Shown: positions 1 through 9,376, numbered from the stretch's first letter. The stretch: DNA of 64,000 bases from Microbacterium wangchenii (GCF_004564355.1 NZ_CP038266.1:1488001-1552000); one strand, 5' to 3'. The notes: generated by a model not told the origin, from the letters alone. Numbers and translations are program-made.

Positions 1-2
1 AC

Positions 3-443
3 TACGACACGTGCTATCAGTCGCTGCACGCGGTGTGGGGCCTGGCGTCCGGCGGCATCTTCGGGCTGGGGTTGGGCAACTCCAAGGAGAAGTACGACTG
101 GCTCCCCGCCGCCGCGAACGACTACATCTTCGCGATCGTGGGGGAGGAGCTCGGGCTCATCGGCTGTGCCGTCGTGCTGGGCCTGTTCGCGCTGTTCGCC
201 GTGGGGGCCTTCCACATCATCCGCAAGACCGACGACCCGTTCGTGCGCATCGTCTCCGGTGCCATCACGATCTGGATCGTGGGGCAGGCGCTCATCAACA
301 TCGGCGTCGTGCTGCGGGTCTTCCCCGTGCTCGGTGTCCCGCTGCCGTTCATGTCGCAGGGCGGCACGAGCCTGCTCTCCGTGCTCCTGGCGTGCGGAGT
401 GCTGCTGTCCTTCGCCCGCACGCTCCCCGTCCGCCAGCGCTGA
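3..443 (+). CDS. ftsW: Cell division protein FtsW, C-terminal part (truncated by window edge)
   Basis: This is the 3' end of a SEDS-family lipid II polymerase/flippase-type membrane protein of the divisome. The reading frame is open from base 3. It contains the FtsW-typical stretch YQSLHAVWGLASGGIFGLGL, followed by a loop with WLPAAANDYIFAIVGEE, which carries the conserved periplasmic-loop glutamates. Further hydrophobic helices and the PFMSQGGTS segment follow. About 146 residues are visible, and the N-terminal helices lie outside the window. It sits directly upstream of murG, as in most actinobacterial dcw clusters. RodA is the alternative, but the murG-murC-ftsQ-ftsZ context favours FtsW. 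Confidence 0.93.
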   Translation, partial: YDTCYQSLHAVWGLASGGIFGLGLGNSKEKYDWLPAAANDYIFAIVGEELGLIGCAVVLGLFALFAVGAFHIIRKTDDPFVRIVSGAITIWIVGQALINIGVVLRVFPVLGVPLPFMSQGGTSLLSVLLACGVLLSFARTLPVRQR

Positions 444-477
444 CCGCGCCCTGCGGGAACGCTCAGGCGGCGGCCGT

Positions 478-483
478 TAGGGT
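478..483 (+). promoter_or_regulatory. -10 hexamer for murG (leaderless type)
   Basis: TAGGGT lies 6 bases before the GTG at 490 and only 3 bases before the ATG at 487. The 6-base gap matches many other genes in this window, so it favours GTG 490 as the murG start. Confidence 0.5.
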
Positions 484-489
484 CGGATG

Positions 490-1569
490 GTGACCACCTA
501 CCTCCTCGCCGGCGGCGGCACGGCCGGCCACGTCAACCCGCTGCTGGCGGTGGCCGACGGCCTGCGCGAGCGCGATCCCGACGCCGCCGTGTACGTCCTC
601 GGCACGCGCGAGGGCCTGGAGGCCCGGCTCGTCCCGCTGCGCGGATACGAGCTGCTCTTCGTCGACAAGGTCCCGTTCCCGCGCCGCCCCGACCGCGCCG
701 CCGCGACCTTCCCCACCCGCTTCCGCCGCGCCATCGCGCAGGTGCGCGCCCACATCCGCGACCGCGGCGTGGACGTGGTCACCGGCTTCGGCGGCTACGC
801 CTCGGCCCCCGCCTACGTCGCCGCCCGCCGCGCGGGCGTGCCGGTCGTCGTGCACGAGGCCAACGCCAAGCCGGGCCTGGCGAACGTGCTCGGCGCACGC
901 GGTGCCGCCGCGGTGGGCGTCGCCTTCGCGGGCACGCCGCTGCGCGGGGCCCGCGTGGTCGGGATGCCCCTGCGACAGGAGATCGTCGACCTGGATGCCG
1001 CCGCATCCCGCTCCGCCGCCGCCGAGCACTTCGGTCTCGACGCGGCGCGTCCGACGCTCCTCGTCTTCGGCGGCTCGCTCGGGGCCGAGCGCCTCAACGC
1101 GGCGTTCGGCGCCTCGTGGCAGGACGTGCTGGAGGCCGGATGGCAGCTGCTGCACGTCACCGGCGACCGGTCGGACCTGCCCGACCCCGGCGTGCCCGGC
1201 TACGCAGTCGTCCGCTACGTCGACCGGATGGACCTGGCCTACGCCCTCGCCGACGCGATCGTCTCCCGTTCGGGGGCGGCGACGGTGAGCGAGGTCAGCG
1301 CGCTGGGGATCCCCGCGGTGTACGTCCCCTACGCCGTCGGCAACGGCGAGCAGCGCCTCAATGCGGCGTCGGCGGTGCGCGCAGGTGCTGCCCGCATCAT
1401 CCCCGACGCCGAACTCACCCCCGAGCGCGTGCGCGCCGAGGTGGTCCCGCTCCTGCAGGACGCCGGCGCCCTGCAGGCGATGCGGGATGCCGCGGCCTCG
1501 GTGGGCACGCGCACCGGTACGCAGAACGTCATCGGCCTGATCGACGAGGCCCTCGCGCGCCGCCGCTGA
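490..1569 (+). CDS. murG: UDP-N-acetylglucosamine--N-acetylmuramyl-(pentapeptide) pyrophosphoryl-undecaprenol N-acetylglucosamine transferase MurG
   Basis: MurG is the GT28 enzyme that adds GlcNAc to lipid I to make lipid II at the inner face of the membrane. The N-terminus TTYLLAGGGTAGHVNPLLAVAD carries the glycine-rich GGGTAGH lipid-binding loop. The GFGGYAS loop is near residue 95. The C-terminal nucleotide-binding half has VSRSGAATVSEVSALGIPAVYVPYA near residue 260. The length of 359 residues is normal. I prefer GTG 490 over ATG 487 because a TAGGGT box then sits at the 6-base spacing common here. It lies between ftsW and murC in the dcw cluster. Confidence 0.96.
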   Translation: MTTYLLAGGGTAGHVNPLLAVADGLRERDPDAAVYVLGTREGLEARLVPLRGYELLFVDKVPFPRRPDRAAATFPTRFRRAIAQVRAHIRDRGVDVVTGFGGYASAPAYVAARRAGVPVVVHEANAKPGLANVLGARGAAAVGVAFAGTPLRGARVVGMPLRQEIVDLDAAASRSAAAEHFGLDAARPTLLVFGGSLGAERLNAAFGASWQDVLEAGWQLLHVTGDRSDLPDPGVPGYAVVRYVDRMDLAYALADAIVSRSGAATVSEVSALGIPAVYVPYAVGNGEQRLNAASAVRAGAARIIPDAELTPERVRAEVVPLLQDAGALQAMRDAAASVGTRTGTQNVIGLIDEALARRR

Positions 1570-1610
1570 CCCCGCCGGCGTCGGCGTCGGCCGCGTCACC
1601 GCCGCCGAAG

Positions 1611-1683
1611 TCAGGAGAACGGCCGGAATCAGGACGTTTGGGCCCTGATCCGTCCTGATTCCGGCGATTCTCCTGATTCCGGC
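1611..1683. repeat. Long intergenic inverted repeat between murG and murC
   Basis: Arms at 1611-1636 and 1651-1676 match at 24 of 26 bases around a 14-base centre. The inner 15 bases of each arm (1622-1636 and 1651-1665) are perfect complements. The unit CCTGATTCCGGC occurs twice directly, at 1654-1665 and 1672-1683. No gene lies in 1570-1801. The repeat could act as a terminator-like hairpin for murG or be a REP-like element. There is no T-tract. Confidence 0.85.
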
Positions 1684-1786
1684 AAGCGTGCGGACGGCGG
1701 ATGGCCGCGGGCCAGCGCCTCGGCAGACGCCGCGGCCGCGCCACGGCCGCCCCGCGCGCCGGAGCGGACGCCCAGGTGCGCCGACC

Positions 1787-1792
1787 TAGGAT
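1787..1792 (+). promoter_or_regulatory. -10 hexamer for murC
   Basis: TAGGAT lies 9 bases before the murC ATG and there is no Shine-Dalgarno sequence. This is consistent with a leaderless or near-leaderless start. Confidence 0.45.
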
Positions 1793-1801
1793 GATCGGGT
1801 C

Positions 1802-3211
1802 ATGATTCGCCCCGACCTGAGCCTGCCCATCCCCGAGCACATCGAGGCCGCCCACTTCATCGGAATCGGCGGCTCCGGCATGTCGGGGCTCGCGCGCATG
1901 TTCCTGGACCGCGGCATCCGCGTGTCCGGTTCGGATCGCGCGGACAGCCCGGCGCTGCGCGATCTGGCGGCCCGGGGGGCGACGGTGCACGTGGGGCACG
2001 ATGCCGCCCACCTCGGCGACGCCGACACCGTCGTGCACACGGGCGCCATCTGGCCGGAGAACCCCGAGTTCGTCACCGCGAAGCAGCGCGGCCTCGCCGT
2101 CATCCACCGGTCCCAGGCCCTGCACTGGCTGATCGGCGGGCGACGGCTGGTGGCCGTCGCCGGAGCGCACGGGAAGACCACGTCCACCGGCATGATCGTC
2201 ACGGCCCTGCGCGGACTGGGTGAGGATCCGACCTTCGTCAACGGCGGCGTCATCGCCGAGTATGGCGTCTCCAGCGCGACCGGCTCCGACGACGTCGTCG
2301 TCATCGAGGCCGACGAATCCGACGGCACGTTCCTCCTCTACGACACCTCCATCGCCCTCATCACGAACGTCGACCCCGACCACCTCGACCACTACGGCTC
2401 GTTCGACGCGTTCGACGCGGCGTTCGCCCGCTTCGCGGACGGGGCGCGCGAGGCCGTCGTGATCTCCGCCGACGACGCCGGCGCGCAGCGCGTGCGCGAG
2501 CGTCTCACCCACCGCCATGTCGTGACGTTCGGGCAGGATGCCGCCGCCGACGTGCGCGTGGAAGACCTCCGCACCGAGGGGCCGGTGTCCTTCACCCTGA
2601 CCGCCGGCGGCACCTCGGTCCCCGTCCGGCTCCAGGTGCCCGGCGCCCACAACGCGATCAACGCCGCGGGCGCGGTGGCGGTTCTGCTCGCCCTCGGCCA
2701 CGACCTCGCCGCCGCCGCCGACGCGGTGTCCGGGTTCGGCGGCACGGCCCGCCGGTTCGAGCTGCACGACGTGCGCCGCGGCGTCAGCGTGTACGACGAT
2801 TACGCGCACCATCCCACCGAGGTCGCCGCGGCGCTGGCGGCTGCCCGCACCGTCGTGGGGGACGGGCGCATCATCGCGCTGCACCAGCCGCACACGTACT
2901 CGCGCACGCAGGCGATGTACCGGGAGTTCGCCGAGGTGCTCGAATCCCACGCCGACCACACCGTCGTGCTGGACGTCTACGGCGCGCGGGAGGATCCGGT
3001 TCCCGGCGTCACCGGCGCCCTCGTCAGCGAGGCGTTCACCGACCCCCGCCGCGTGCACTTCGTGGCGGACTGGCAGGAGGCGGCCGACTACACCGCCGCC
3101 GTCGCACGGCAGGGTGACTACGTCATCACGCTCGGCTGCGGCAACGTGAACCTCATCATCCCCCAGGTGCTCGAGGCCCTCGCGCGCACCGACGAGAACG
3201 CCGCGGGATGA
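1802..3211 (+). CDS. murC: UDP-N-acetylmuramate--L-alanine ligase MurC
   Basis: MurC is the cytoplasmic ATP-dependent Mur ligase that adds L-alanine to UDP-MurNAc. The N-terminal Rossmann domain begins with [16 protein letters not shown]. The ATP-binding loop [11 protein letters not shown] lies near residue 120, followed by EADESDGTF and [11 protein letters not shown] in the central domain. The C-terminal domain has [11 protein letters not shown] and HQPHTYSRT. The length of 469 residues is typical. Its stop codon overlaps the ftsQ start (ATGA), so the two genes are translationally coupled. A long inverted repeat and a new -10 box separate it from murG, suggesting its own promoter. Confidence 0.97.
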   Translation: MIRPDLSLPIPEHIEAAHFIGIGGSGMSGLARMFLDRGIRVSGSDRADSPALRDLAARGATVHVGHDAAHLGDADTVVHTGAIWPENPEFVTAKQRGLAVIHRSQALHWLIGGRRLVAVAGAHGKTTSTGMIVTALRGLGEDPTFVNGGVIAEYGVSSATGSDDVVVIEADESDGTFLLYDTSIALITNVDPDHLDHYGSFDAFDAAFARFADGAREAVVISADDAGAQRVRERLTHRHVVTFGQDAAADVRVEDLRTEGPVSFTLTAGGTSVPVRLQVPGAHNAINAAGAVAVLLALGHDLAAAADAVSGFGGTARRFELHDVRRGVSVYDDYAHHPTEVAAALAAARTVVGDGRIIALHQPHTYSRTQAMYREFAEVLESHADHTVVLDVYGAREDPVPGVTGALVSEAFTDPRRVHFVADWQEAADYTAAVARQGDYVITLGCGNVNLIIPQVLEALARTDENAAG

Positions 3212-4134
3212 CCGGGATGCGTCGGCCCCACCCGCTGCCGCCGCCCCCTGCGGAGTCGCGCCCGAGCCGGCCGGCCCTCGAGGACGAGGTCCCAGCGCCG
3301 ATCATCCCGCTCCTGCCGGGAGAACCGCGGCGCCCGGCGCCCGAGCCGCCGCCGGAACCGACGCCCGGACGCTGGCACCTCCGCGATGTCTGGCGTGCCT
3401 CGCGCAACCGCCGGCGCGCGCTGCGGGCAGAGGTCCGCCGGTTCACGGTGCGCCAGCGCCGGCGGCGGATGCTGTGGATCGGTGTCGCGTCATCGGTCGC
3501 GCTGCTCGTGCTGGGCACGGTCGGCGCCGCGTACAGCCCGTTGTTCGCCGTGCAGCGCATCGAGGTGGCCGGCACGAGCGCGCTGGATGCCGCCGCCGTC
3601 ACGGAGGCGCTCGAGGGACAGCTCGGCACGCCACTGCCGCTCGTGGACGACAGCGCCGTGAAGGCCGCGCTCGTGCGGTTCCCGCTGGTGGAGTCGTACA
3701 CGCTGGAGGCGCGCCCGCCGCACGACCTGGTGGTGCGGATCGTGGAGCGCACGCCCGTCGGCGTCCTGGAATCGCCTGCCGGCTTCACCGTTGTCGACGC
3801 CGCCGGTGTCGCCCTCTCCACCACGCCGACGGCCCCGTCGGGGCAGCCGCTGCTGTCGATCACGGGCGGGCTGGATTCGCCGGCCTTCCGCGCCGCCGGC
3901 ACGGTGATGCGCGCGCTGCCCGAGCCCATCCGGCTCCAGGTCACCGCCGTCTCCGCCTCCACCGCGGACGATGTGACCCTGACCCTGGGCGCGACGAACA
4001 CGACGGTGGTGTGGGGGAGCGCGGAGAACTCCGCCATGAAGGCGCTCACGCTGGACAAGACGATGCAGGCCCGCCCTCCCGCGCAGACGAGCGTGTACGA
4101 CGTGTCGTCGCCGACGGCCGTCGTGGTGCGCTGA
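3208..4134 (+). CDS. ftsQ: Cell division protein FtsQ/DivIB
   Basis: FtsQ is a bitopic divisome protein linking early and late division proteins. It has a long proline- and arginine-rich cytoplasmic N-terminus of about 85 residues. One transmembrane helix follows near residues 92-112 ([19 protein letters not shown]). A POTRA domain then starts at [15 protein letters not shown]. The downstream beta domain contains [20 protein letters not shown]. The length of 308 residues fits actinobacterial FtsQ. The start overlaps the murC stop by four bases. The gap to ftsZ holds a palindrome. Confidence 0.92.
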   Translation: MTGMRRPHPLPPPPAESRPSRPALEDEVPAPIIPLLPGEPRRPAPEPPPEPTPGRWHLRDVWRASRNRRRALRAEVRRFTVRQRRRRMLWIGVASSVALLVLGTVGAAYSPLFAVQRIEVAGTSALDAAAVTEALEGQLGTPLPLVDDSAVKAALVRFPLVESYTLEARPPHDLVVRIVERTPVGVLESPAGFTVVDAAGVALSTTPTAPSGQPLLSITGGLDSPAFRAAGTVMRALPEPIRLQVTAVSASTADDVTLTLGATNTTVVWGSAENSAMKALTLDKTMQARPPAQTSVYDVSSPTAVVVR

Positions 4135-4233
4135 CACGAGTTCGTGAGGGGATGTCGCGACACGCCCGCGCCGTTGCCGCCGGCGCCGCCGCATCCACCT
4201 ACGTTCAGATCAGGAATTGCATACCGCGCAATT

Positions 4234-4260
4234 CTTTAACCCTCTAGATGAGGTTTAAAG
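4234..4260. promoter_or_regulatory. 27-base palindrome upstream of ftsZ, possible operator
   Basis: CTTTAACCCTC (4234-4244) and GAGGTTTAAAG (4250-4260) are complementary at 10 of 11 positions around TAGAT. It is conspicuously AT-rich in a roughly 70% GC window and ends 20 bases before the ftsZ start. It could bind a regulator or form a hairpin in the 5' leader. Confidence 0.6.
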
Positions 4261-4280
4261 TTCGGGATATGGAGGCCGGC

Positions 4281-5456
4281 ATGAGCCAGAACCAGAACTA
4301 CCTCGCCGTGATCAAGGTCGTCGGGGTCGGCGGGGGTGGCGTCAACGCCGTCAACCGCATGATCGAGTTGGGCCTTCGCGGCGTGGAGTTCATCGCGATC
4401 AACACCGACGCGCAGGCGCTGCTCATGAGCGACGCCGACGTCAAGCTCGATGTGGGGCGCGAGCTCACGCGAGGACTCGGTGCCGGTGCCGACCCCGAGG
4501 TGGGTCGTCGCGCCGCGGAAGACCACGCCGAGGAGATCGAGGAAGCACTCGCGGGCGCCGACATGGTGTTCGTGACGGCGGGCGAGGGTGGTGGCACCGG
4601 AACCGGTGGCGCGCCGGTCGTGGCCCGCATCGCCAAGTCGATCGGCGCCCTGACCATCGGTGTCGTGACCAAGCCCTTCTCCTTCGAGGGGCGCCGCCGC
4701 CAGAGCCAGGCCGAGGCGGGCGTCGGAAAGCTCAAGGAAGAGGTCGACACCCTCATCGTCGTGCCCAACGATCGCCTCCTGGAGATCAGCGACCGCGGCA
4801 TCTCGATGATCGAGGCCTTCGCCACCGCCGATCAGGTGCTCCTTGCCGGTGTGCAGGGGATCACCGACCTGATCACCACCCCCGGACTGATCAACCTCGA
4901 CTTCGCCGACGTCAAGTCGGTCATGCAGGGTGCGGGATCCGCGCTCATGGGCATCGGATCGGCACGTGGTGCCGACCGGGCGATCAAGGCGGCCGAGCTG
5001 GCCGTCGAGTCGCCGCTGCTGGAAGCGTCGATCGAAGGCGCGCACGGAGTGCTGCTGTCCATCCAGGGCGGATCGAACCTCGGCATCTTCGAGATCAACG
5101 ACGCCGCCCAGCTGGTGAAGGAGGCCGCGCACCCCGAGGCCAACATCATCTTCGGAACCGTCATCGACGACACCCTCGGCGACGAGGTGCGCGTCACGGT
5201 CATCGCCGCCGGCTTCGACGGTGGCGAGCCCTCGCTGCGCCTGGACGCCGTGGGGGCCGCGCAGCGCCCCGCGACGCCCGTCCTGCCGCCGCTTCCGGTG
5301 GAGGACCCGCTCGCCTCGGCGTCGGCGCCCGCATCGGCGGCGGAGGAGAAGCAGGTGGCCCGGGAGTCGGTGCCCGTCGCGGCGCGGATGCCGGAGCCGG
5401 CCTACGACTCCGCGTTCGGCGACGACGATCTCGACATCCCCGACTTCCTGAAGTAG
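4281..5456 (+). CDS. ftsZ: Cell division protein FtsZ
   Basis: FtsZ is the tubulin-like GTPase that forms the cytokinetic Z-ring. It has [19 protein letters not shown] at the N-terminus and the tubulin signature [15 protein letters not shown] near residue 102. The T7 loop [11 protein letters not shown] is near residue 205. The C-terminal linker is Ala/Pro-rich, and the protein ends in [10 protein letters not shown], the conserved tail that binds SepF and FtsA-like partners. An ATG at 4248 is also in frame but lies inside the palindrome. ATG 4281 has GGAGG at 4271-4275 and gives the family-typical [15 protein letters not shown] start, so I chose it. It encodes 391 residues. Confidence 0.98.
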   Translation: MSQNQNYLAVIKVVGVGGGGVNAVNRMIELGLRGVEFIAINTDAQALLMSDADVKLDVGRELTRGLGAGADPEVGRRAAEDHAEEIEEALAGADMVFVTAGEGGGTGTGGAPVVARIAKSIGALTIGVVTKPFSFEGRRRQSQAEAGVGKLKEEVDTLIVVPNDRLLEISDRGISMIEAFATADQVLLAGVQGITDLITTPGLINLDFADVKSVMQGAGSALMGIGSARGADRAIKAAELAVESPLLEASIEGAHGVLLSIQGGSNLGIFEINDAAQLVKEAAHPEANIIFGTVIDDTLGDEVRVTVIAAGFDGGEPSLRLDAVGAAQRPATPVLPPLPVEDPLASASAPASAAEEKQVARESVPVAARMPEPAYDSAFGDDDLDIPDFLK

Positions 5457-5467
5457 GAACCGATCGA

Positions 5468-5503
5468 ACGAGGCGGGCCCGGCATGCCCCGGGCCCGCCT
5501 CGT
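5468..5503 (+). terminator. Strong hairpin terminator after ftsZ
   Basis: Perfect 15-base complementary arms lie at 5468-5482 and 5489-5503 around the loop CATGCC, beginning 11 bases after the ftsZ stop. Only a weak T-rich stretch (CGTCT) follows, as is common in high-GC actinobacteria. Confidence 0.8.
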
Positions 5504-5521
5504 CGTCTGCCGGGAGGGCAT

Positions 5522-6211
5522 ATGGACACCGCACTGGCCGAGCGTCTGGCCGCCGTCGACGAGGGGATCGCCGCATCCGCCCGTGCTGCCGGAAGGGACC
5601 CGGGCGGCATCACCCGAATCGTGGTGACGAAGTTCCACCCCGCGCGCCTGGTGACCGACCTGTACGACCTGGGCGTGCGCGACGTGGGGGAGAACCGGCA
5701 GCAGGAGCTGTCGGCGAAGGCCACCGAGGTGGGCGCGCTGCCCGGCCTGAAGTGGCATTTCATCGGGCAGGCGCAGACGAACAAGGCCCGCGCCATCCGC
5801 GCCGTCGCCTCGGCGGTGCACTCGGTCGATCGCGCGCGCCTGGCCGATTCCCTGGATGCGGCGGCGCCCGAGGAGGGCGACCTGCTGGACGTGCTCGTGC
5901 AGGTGAACCTCACCGACGACACCGGGCGCGGCGGCGTCGCCCCGGGCGAGGCGGAATCCCTCGCCGCGCATGTCGCCGGCTGCCCGACGCTGCGCCTGCG
6001 CGGGGTCATGGCCGTCGCTCCGCTGGACGAGCAGCCCGCCCGTGCCTTCGAGCGCCTGCGCGGGGCTGCAGAGGCCGTGCGGCGCGTCGTGCCCGATGCG
6101 GACTGGATCTCGGCCGGAATGACCGGCGATTACCCCGAGGCGGTCGCGATGGGCGCGACACACCTGCGGATCGGCTCGGCAATCACGGGTCCGAGGCCCG
6201 TGCGCGGCTAG
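5522..6211 (+). CDS. YggS/YlmE-family PLP homeostasis protein
   Basis: This is a single-domain alanine-racemase-fold protein that binds pyridoxal 5'-phosphate and balances PLP and amino-acid pools. It usually has no strong catalytic activity. The PLP lysine is in [12 protein letters not shown] near residue 37. The family motifs [25 protein letters not shown] and [23 protein letters not shown] are all present. The length of 229 residues is normal. A GGGAGG Shine-Dalgarno sits at 5512-5517. It lies between ftsZ and sepF, as in most Gram-positives. Confidence 0.95.
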   Translation: MDTALAERLAAVDEGIAASARAAGRDPGGITRIVVTKFHPARLVTDLYDLGVRDVGENRQQELSAKATEVGALPGLKWHFIGQAQTNKARAIRAVASAVHSVDRARLADSLDAAAPEEGDLLDVLVQVNLTDDTGRGGVAPGEAESLAAHVAGCPTLRLRGVMAVAPLDEQPARAFERLRGAAEAVRRVVPDADWISAGMTGDYPEAVAMGATHLRIGSAITGPRPVRG

Positions 6212-6214
6212 CCT
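6209..6214 (+). promoter_or_regulatory. Putative -10 for sepF inside the end of the YggS-family gene
   Basis: TAGCCT lies 28 bases before the sepF ATG, leaving room for a short leader with GGAGG at 6233-6237. It suggests a second promoter for sepF-yggT. Confidence 0.35.
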
Positions 6215-6242
6215 CGGAACAGACGAGCGAACGGAGGATGCG

Positions 6243-6701
6243 ATGTCGAACCCGCTCAAGAAGACGATGGTGTACCTGGGCCTCGCGGACGAAGAGGAAA
6301 CCTTCGACGAGCCGGCGACGCAGCCTACGAGCCGCAAGCCACAGGCCGTCGAGAAGGCCGCACCCATCACGCCGATCCATCGGCCCTCGGTGGTGCGACA
6401 GCCCACCCCCGGGCCGGTCAGCGAGATCCTGACGGTGCACCCCAAGCAGTACCGCGACGCGCAGGTGATCGCCGAGAGCTTCCGCGAGGGCGTTCCGGTC
6501 ATCATCAACCTGTCGCAGATGAGCGACGCCGACGCGCGCCGCCTGATCGATTTCGCGAGCGGTCTGTCGATGGGGCTGTACGGCCGGATCGAGCGGGTCA
6601 CCAGCAAGGTGTTCCTGCTCTCTCCCGAGAACATCGCCGTCTCCGGCGATGGCGCGCTCGCGCAGGCGGACCCCGAGTCCGTCGCGTTCGCTCAGCCGTA
6701 A
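6243..6701 (+). CDS. sepF: Cell division protein SepF
   Basis: SepF is a cytoplasmic Z-ring anchor that binds the FtsZ C-terminal tail and, in bacteria without FtsA, tethers FtsZ to the membrane. The N-terminus [18 protein letters not shown] contains the amphipathic membrane-targeting helix. A Pro/Thr-rich linker follows. The SepF core (residues about 60-140) contains [19 protein letters not shown] and [23 protein letters not shown]. It has 152 residues. It is preceded by GGAGG and followed after 6 bases by yggT. Confidence 0.96.
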   Translation: MSNPLKKTMVYLGLADEEETFDEPATQPTSRKPQAVEKAAPITPIHRPSVVRQPTPGPVSEILTVHPKQYRDAQVIAESFREGVPVIINLSQMSDADARRLIDFASGLSMGLYGRIERVTSKVFLLSPENIAVSGDGALAQADPESVAFAQP

Positions 6702-6707
6702 CCGATC

Positions 6708-7010
6708 GTGGAAGTGTTGCGCCTGGTCGCGACGGTCCTCAACGCGCTGCTGTTCCTGTACGTGATCGCGCTGCTGGTGCGGCTCGTGCTGGAGTACATC
6801 CCGATGTTCAATCGTTCGTGGCGGCCTCGGGGAGCGGCGCTCGTCGCCGCCGAGGTGGTCTACACCGTGACCGACCCGCCGATCAAGCTGTTCCGTCGCT
6901 TCATCCCTCCGCTGCGGGTCGGCCCCGTCGCGATCGACTTCGCCTTCGCACTGACGATGCTGCTGTGCTTCGTGCTGCTGGGCGTCACCCGTTCGCTGGC
7001 CGCAGGCTGA
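6708..7010 (+). CDS. YggT-family membrane protein
   Basis: This is a small integral membrane protein of the YggT family. Its role is incompletely known, but it is regularly linked to sepF and divIVA in Gram-positives. It has two hydrophobic helices (about residues 5-27 and 75-95). The YTVTDPPIKLFRRFIPP motif between them is the family signature. The start is GTG, six bases after the sepF stop, and it encodes 100 residues. Confidence 0.9.
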   Translation: MEVLRLVATVLNALLFLYVIALLVRLVLEYIPMFNRSWRPRGAALVAAEVVYTVTDPPIKLFRRFIPPLRVGPVAIDFAFALTMLLCFVLLGVTRSLAAG

Positions 7011-7048
7011 ACGGCCAGGGGGCTTCGACAGCCTCCGGAGCCGCGGAC

Positions 7049-7054
7049 TATGCT
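7049..7054 (+). promoter_or_regulatory. Putative divIVA promoter -10
   Basis: TATGCT lies 72 bases before the divIVA start. A TTCGAC at 7023-7028 could serve as -35, though the 20-base spacing is long. The 5' leader would be about 65 bases, ending in the Shine-Dalgarno AAGAGGA. Confidence 0.35.
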
Positions 7055-7125
7055 TGCTCGAAGCACGCACGGCCCGCAGCGCCGTCCGAACCGGCCAGCG
7101 ACCAGCTCTCGAAAGAGGAACCACC

Positions 7126-7725
7126 ATGGCATTGACCCCCGATGACGTCGTCACCAAGCAGTTCCAGCACGTCCGGTTCAAGGAGGGCTTCGACCCCGAC
7201 GAGGTCGACGACTTCCTCGACGAGATCGTCGTCGAGTGGCGCAAGGCCCTCGCCGAGAACGAGGAACTGAAGGCCAAGCTCGCCGCGTACGAGTCGGGCG
7301 AGCAGCCCGCCGCCGCCGAGCAGCCGGCCGCCGAGGCCCCGGCCGAGACGGTGGTGTCGGAGGTTCCCGCCCCCGCTCCCGCCACCTCCGGCGACCCCGC
7401 GTCCACCTCCGCCGGCATCATCGAGCTCGCCCAGCGCCTGCATGACGAGCACGTCGCCGAGGGCAAGGCGCAGCGTGACCAGCTCATCTCCGAGGCGCAG
7501 TCCCGCGCGGCGGCCATCGTCGCCGAGGCCGAGGCCAAGGGCCGCGACGAGATCGCGCGCCTGGAGAAGGAGCGCGTCGTGCTGGAGGGTCGCATCTCCG
7601 AGCTCAACGCGTTCGAGCGCGACTACCGCGCCCAGCTGCGCAGCTACATCGAGGGCAAGCTCCGCGACCTCGACACCACCGCAACGCCGTCCGGATCCAC
7701 CCCGGTCTCGGCGATCGGTCTCTAG
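7126..7725 (+). CDS. divIVA: DivIVA/Wag31-family polar growth protein
   Basis: DivIVA is a coiled-coil scaffold that marks poles and septa and directs polar peptidoglycan synthesis in actinobacteria. The N-terminal lipid-binding domain is typical: TPDDVVTKQFQHVRFKEGFD, then DEVDDFLDEIVVEWRKAL. A disordered Ala/Pro/Glu stretch follows at residues about 55-90. A long coiled coil (about 95-190) is rich in Ala, Glu and Arg. ATG 7126 is chosen because it gives the standard MALTPDDV start and has AAGAGGA upstream. It encodes 199 residues. Confidence 0.95.
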   Translation: MALTPDDVVTKQFQHVRFKEGFDPDEVDDFLDEIVVEWRKALAENEELKAKLAAYESGEQPAAAEQPAAEAPAETVVSEVPAPAPATSGDPASTSAGIIELAQRLHDEHVAEGKAQRDQLISEAQSRAAAIVAEAEAKGRDEIARLEKERVVLEGRISELNAFERDYRAQLRSYIEGKLRDLDTTATPSGSTPVSAIGL

Positions 7726-7734
7726 GCCCGGACG

Positions 7735-8364
7735 GTGCGCAGCCGGACACCCCTGCGTAAGGCGGCGGCCGGCACCCTCATCGCGATCCTCGCGGTGACG
7801 GTGCTGGCCGCCGACCAGTTCACGAAGATCCTCGCGATCGCCGATCTTCCACCGGAAGAGCCGGTGCCCGTTCTCGGCGAGTTCCTGCAGTTCTACCTCG
7901 TCCGAAACCCCGGCGCCGCCTTCTCCCTCGGAGAGAGCGTCACGTGGCTGTTCACGATCGCGCTGGCCGCAGTGGCCGTCGGTATCGTGTGGCTGGCACT
8001 CACGCGCGTGACCTCGCGCGCGTGGGCGGTCATCCTGGGTCTGCTCCTGGGCGGCGTGCTGGGCAACCTCACCGACCGCCTGCTGCGCGCGCCGGGGTTC
8101 CCGGTCGGGCACGTGGTCGACTTCATCTCCACGCCGTGGATGATGCCCGCGATCTACAACGTCGCCGACATCTTCATCGTGACCATGATGATCTGCGTCG
8201 CGCTGCTGGTGCTGCTGGGGCTGCGCCTGGACGGCACCCGCGAGACCCGCGCCGAGGCGGAGGCCGCCGTCGATCCGGAGTCCGCCGCCGATCCGGGGGC
8301 GACCGCCGATCCGGATGCCGCCGCCGACCCCGATCGCAACGACCCCGGCACGCCCACCCGCTGA
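7735..8364 (+). CDS. lspA: Lipoprotein signal peptidase LspA
   Basis: LspA is a membrane aspartyl protease that cleaves signal peptides of diacylglyceryl-modified prolipoproteins. Four transmembrane helices are visible. The family boxes [30 protein letters not shown] and YNVADIFI contain the two catalytic aspartates. After about residue 165 there is an unusual low-complexity tail rich in Ala, Asp and Pro, longer than in most LspA proteins. The start is GTG. Its stop TGA shares a base with the ATG of the next gene, so the two are likely co-translated. Confidence 0.95.
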   Translation: MRSRTPLRKAAAGTLIAILAVTVLAADQFTKILAIADLPPEEPVPVLGEFLQFYLVRNPGAAFSLGESVTWLFTIALAAVAVGIVWLALTRVTSRAWAVILGLLLGGVLGNLTDRLLRAPGFPVGHVVDFISTPWMMPAIYNVADIFIVTMMICVALLVLLGLRLDGTRETRAEAEAAVDPESAADPGATADPDAAADPDRNDPGTPTR

Positions 8365-9287
8365 TGGCCGAGTCACGAAGCCTGCCGGTGCCCGATGGCC
8401 TGGAGGGGGCGCGGGTGGATGCCGCGCTGGCGAAGATGCTCGGGTTCTCTCGGACCTTCGCGGCCGAGGTCGCCGACGCGGGGGGCGTCGAGCAGGACGG
8501 ACGCACGCTCGGCAAGTCCGACCGGCTGCGCGCGGGCGCATGGCTCACGGTGTCGTGGACGCCCAAGCGCGAGCCCGAGATCGTCCCCGTCGCCGTGGCC
8601 GACCTAGGGATCGTCTACGACGACGACGACATCGTCGTCGTCGACAAGCCCGCCGGCGTGGCCGCGCACCCCTCCATGGGGTGGGAGGGGCCGACGGTCC
8701 TCGGCGCACTGGCGGCGGCCGGCTTCCGCATCGCCACCAGCGGCGCCGCCGAGCGGCGTGGCGTGGTGCACCGCCTGGACGTCGGCACGAGCGGGCTCAT
8801 GGTCGTGGCCAAGACCGAACGCGCCTACACCGCGCTCAAGCGCGCGTTCAAGGAGCGCGAGGTGGAGAAGATCTACCACGCCGTCGTGCAGGGGCACCCC
8901 GATCCGCTGGCCGGGACGATCGACGCACCGATCGGGCGGCATCCCACGCACTCGTGGAAGTTCGCGGTCACCCCCGCCGGCAAGGACTCCGTCACGCACT
9001 ACGAGACGCTCGAGGCGTTCCCCGGCGCCGCGCTGCTGGAGATCCACCTGGAGACCGGGCGCACGCATCAGATCCGCGTGCACATGGCCGCGCACCGCCA
9101 TCCGTGCGTCGGCGATCCCCTCTACGGCGCCGACCCGACGCTCTCGGCCCGGCTCGGCCTCACCCGCCAGTGGCTGCACGCCCGTCAGCTGGCCTTCGCC
9201 CATCCCGCGACGGGGGAGTGGAGCACCTTCACCTCGCCGTATCCGCCCGACCTGCAGCACGCGCTCGACCTCCTGCGCGCCGACTGA
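8364..9287 (+). CDS. RluA-family 23S rRNA pseudouridine synthase
   Basis: This enzyme converts specific uridines in rRNA to pseudouridine. An N-terminal S4-like RNA-binding segment (residues about 10-65) precedes the RluA catalytic domain. That domain contains [18 protein letters not shown] with the catalytic aspartate, and [19 protein letters not shown]. At 307 residues it has RluD-like length, but substrate specificity cannot be read from sequence. The ATG overlaps the lspA stop. The lspA-rluA-type order is common in Gram-positives. Confidence 0.93.
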   Translation: MAESRSLPVPDGLEGARVDAALAKMLGFSRTFAAEVADAGGVEQDGRTLGKSDRLRAGAWLTVSWTPKREPEIVPVAVADLGIVYDDDDIVVVDKPAGVAAHPSMGWEGPTVLGALAAAGFRIATSGAAERRGVVHRLDVGTSGLMVVAKTERAYTALKRAFKEREVEKIYHAVVQGHPDPLAGTIDAPIGRHPTHSWKFAVTPAGKDSVTHYETLEAFPGAALLEIHLETGRTHQIRVHMAAHRHPCVGDPLYGADPTLSARLGLTRQWLHARQLAFAHPATGEWSTFTSPYPPDLQHALDLLRAD

Positions 9288-9308
9288 CGCGTCGGCGCTC
9301 TTCGCCCG

Positions 9309-9376
9309 GTCGGAGGATCGCACGCAGGTCGGAGGATGCCGCGCGCATCGTCCGACCTCCGCGGCATGCTCCGACC
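9309..9376. repeat. Intergenic inverted/direct repeat cluster
   Basis: GGTCGGAGGAT occurs twice, at 9309-9319 and 9327-9337. The second copy extends to a 17-base arm (9327-9343) that pairs with 9360-9376 at 16 of 17 positions. Another inverted half copy, GTCCGACCTCC, sits in the loop. It lies between the pseudouridine synthase stop and the acetyltransferase, and no gene is present in 9288-9417. Confidence 0.8.

Noticed and set aside
463..1599. Long minus-strand open frame opposite murG
   Set aside because: High GC gives long open frames on both strands. The translation is low-complexity Gly/Arg/His and has no domain, while the plus strand is clearly murG.
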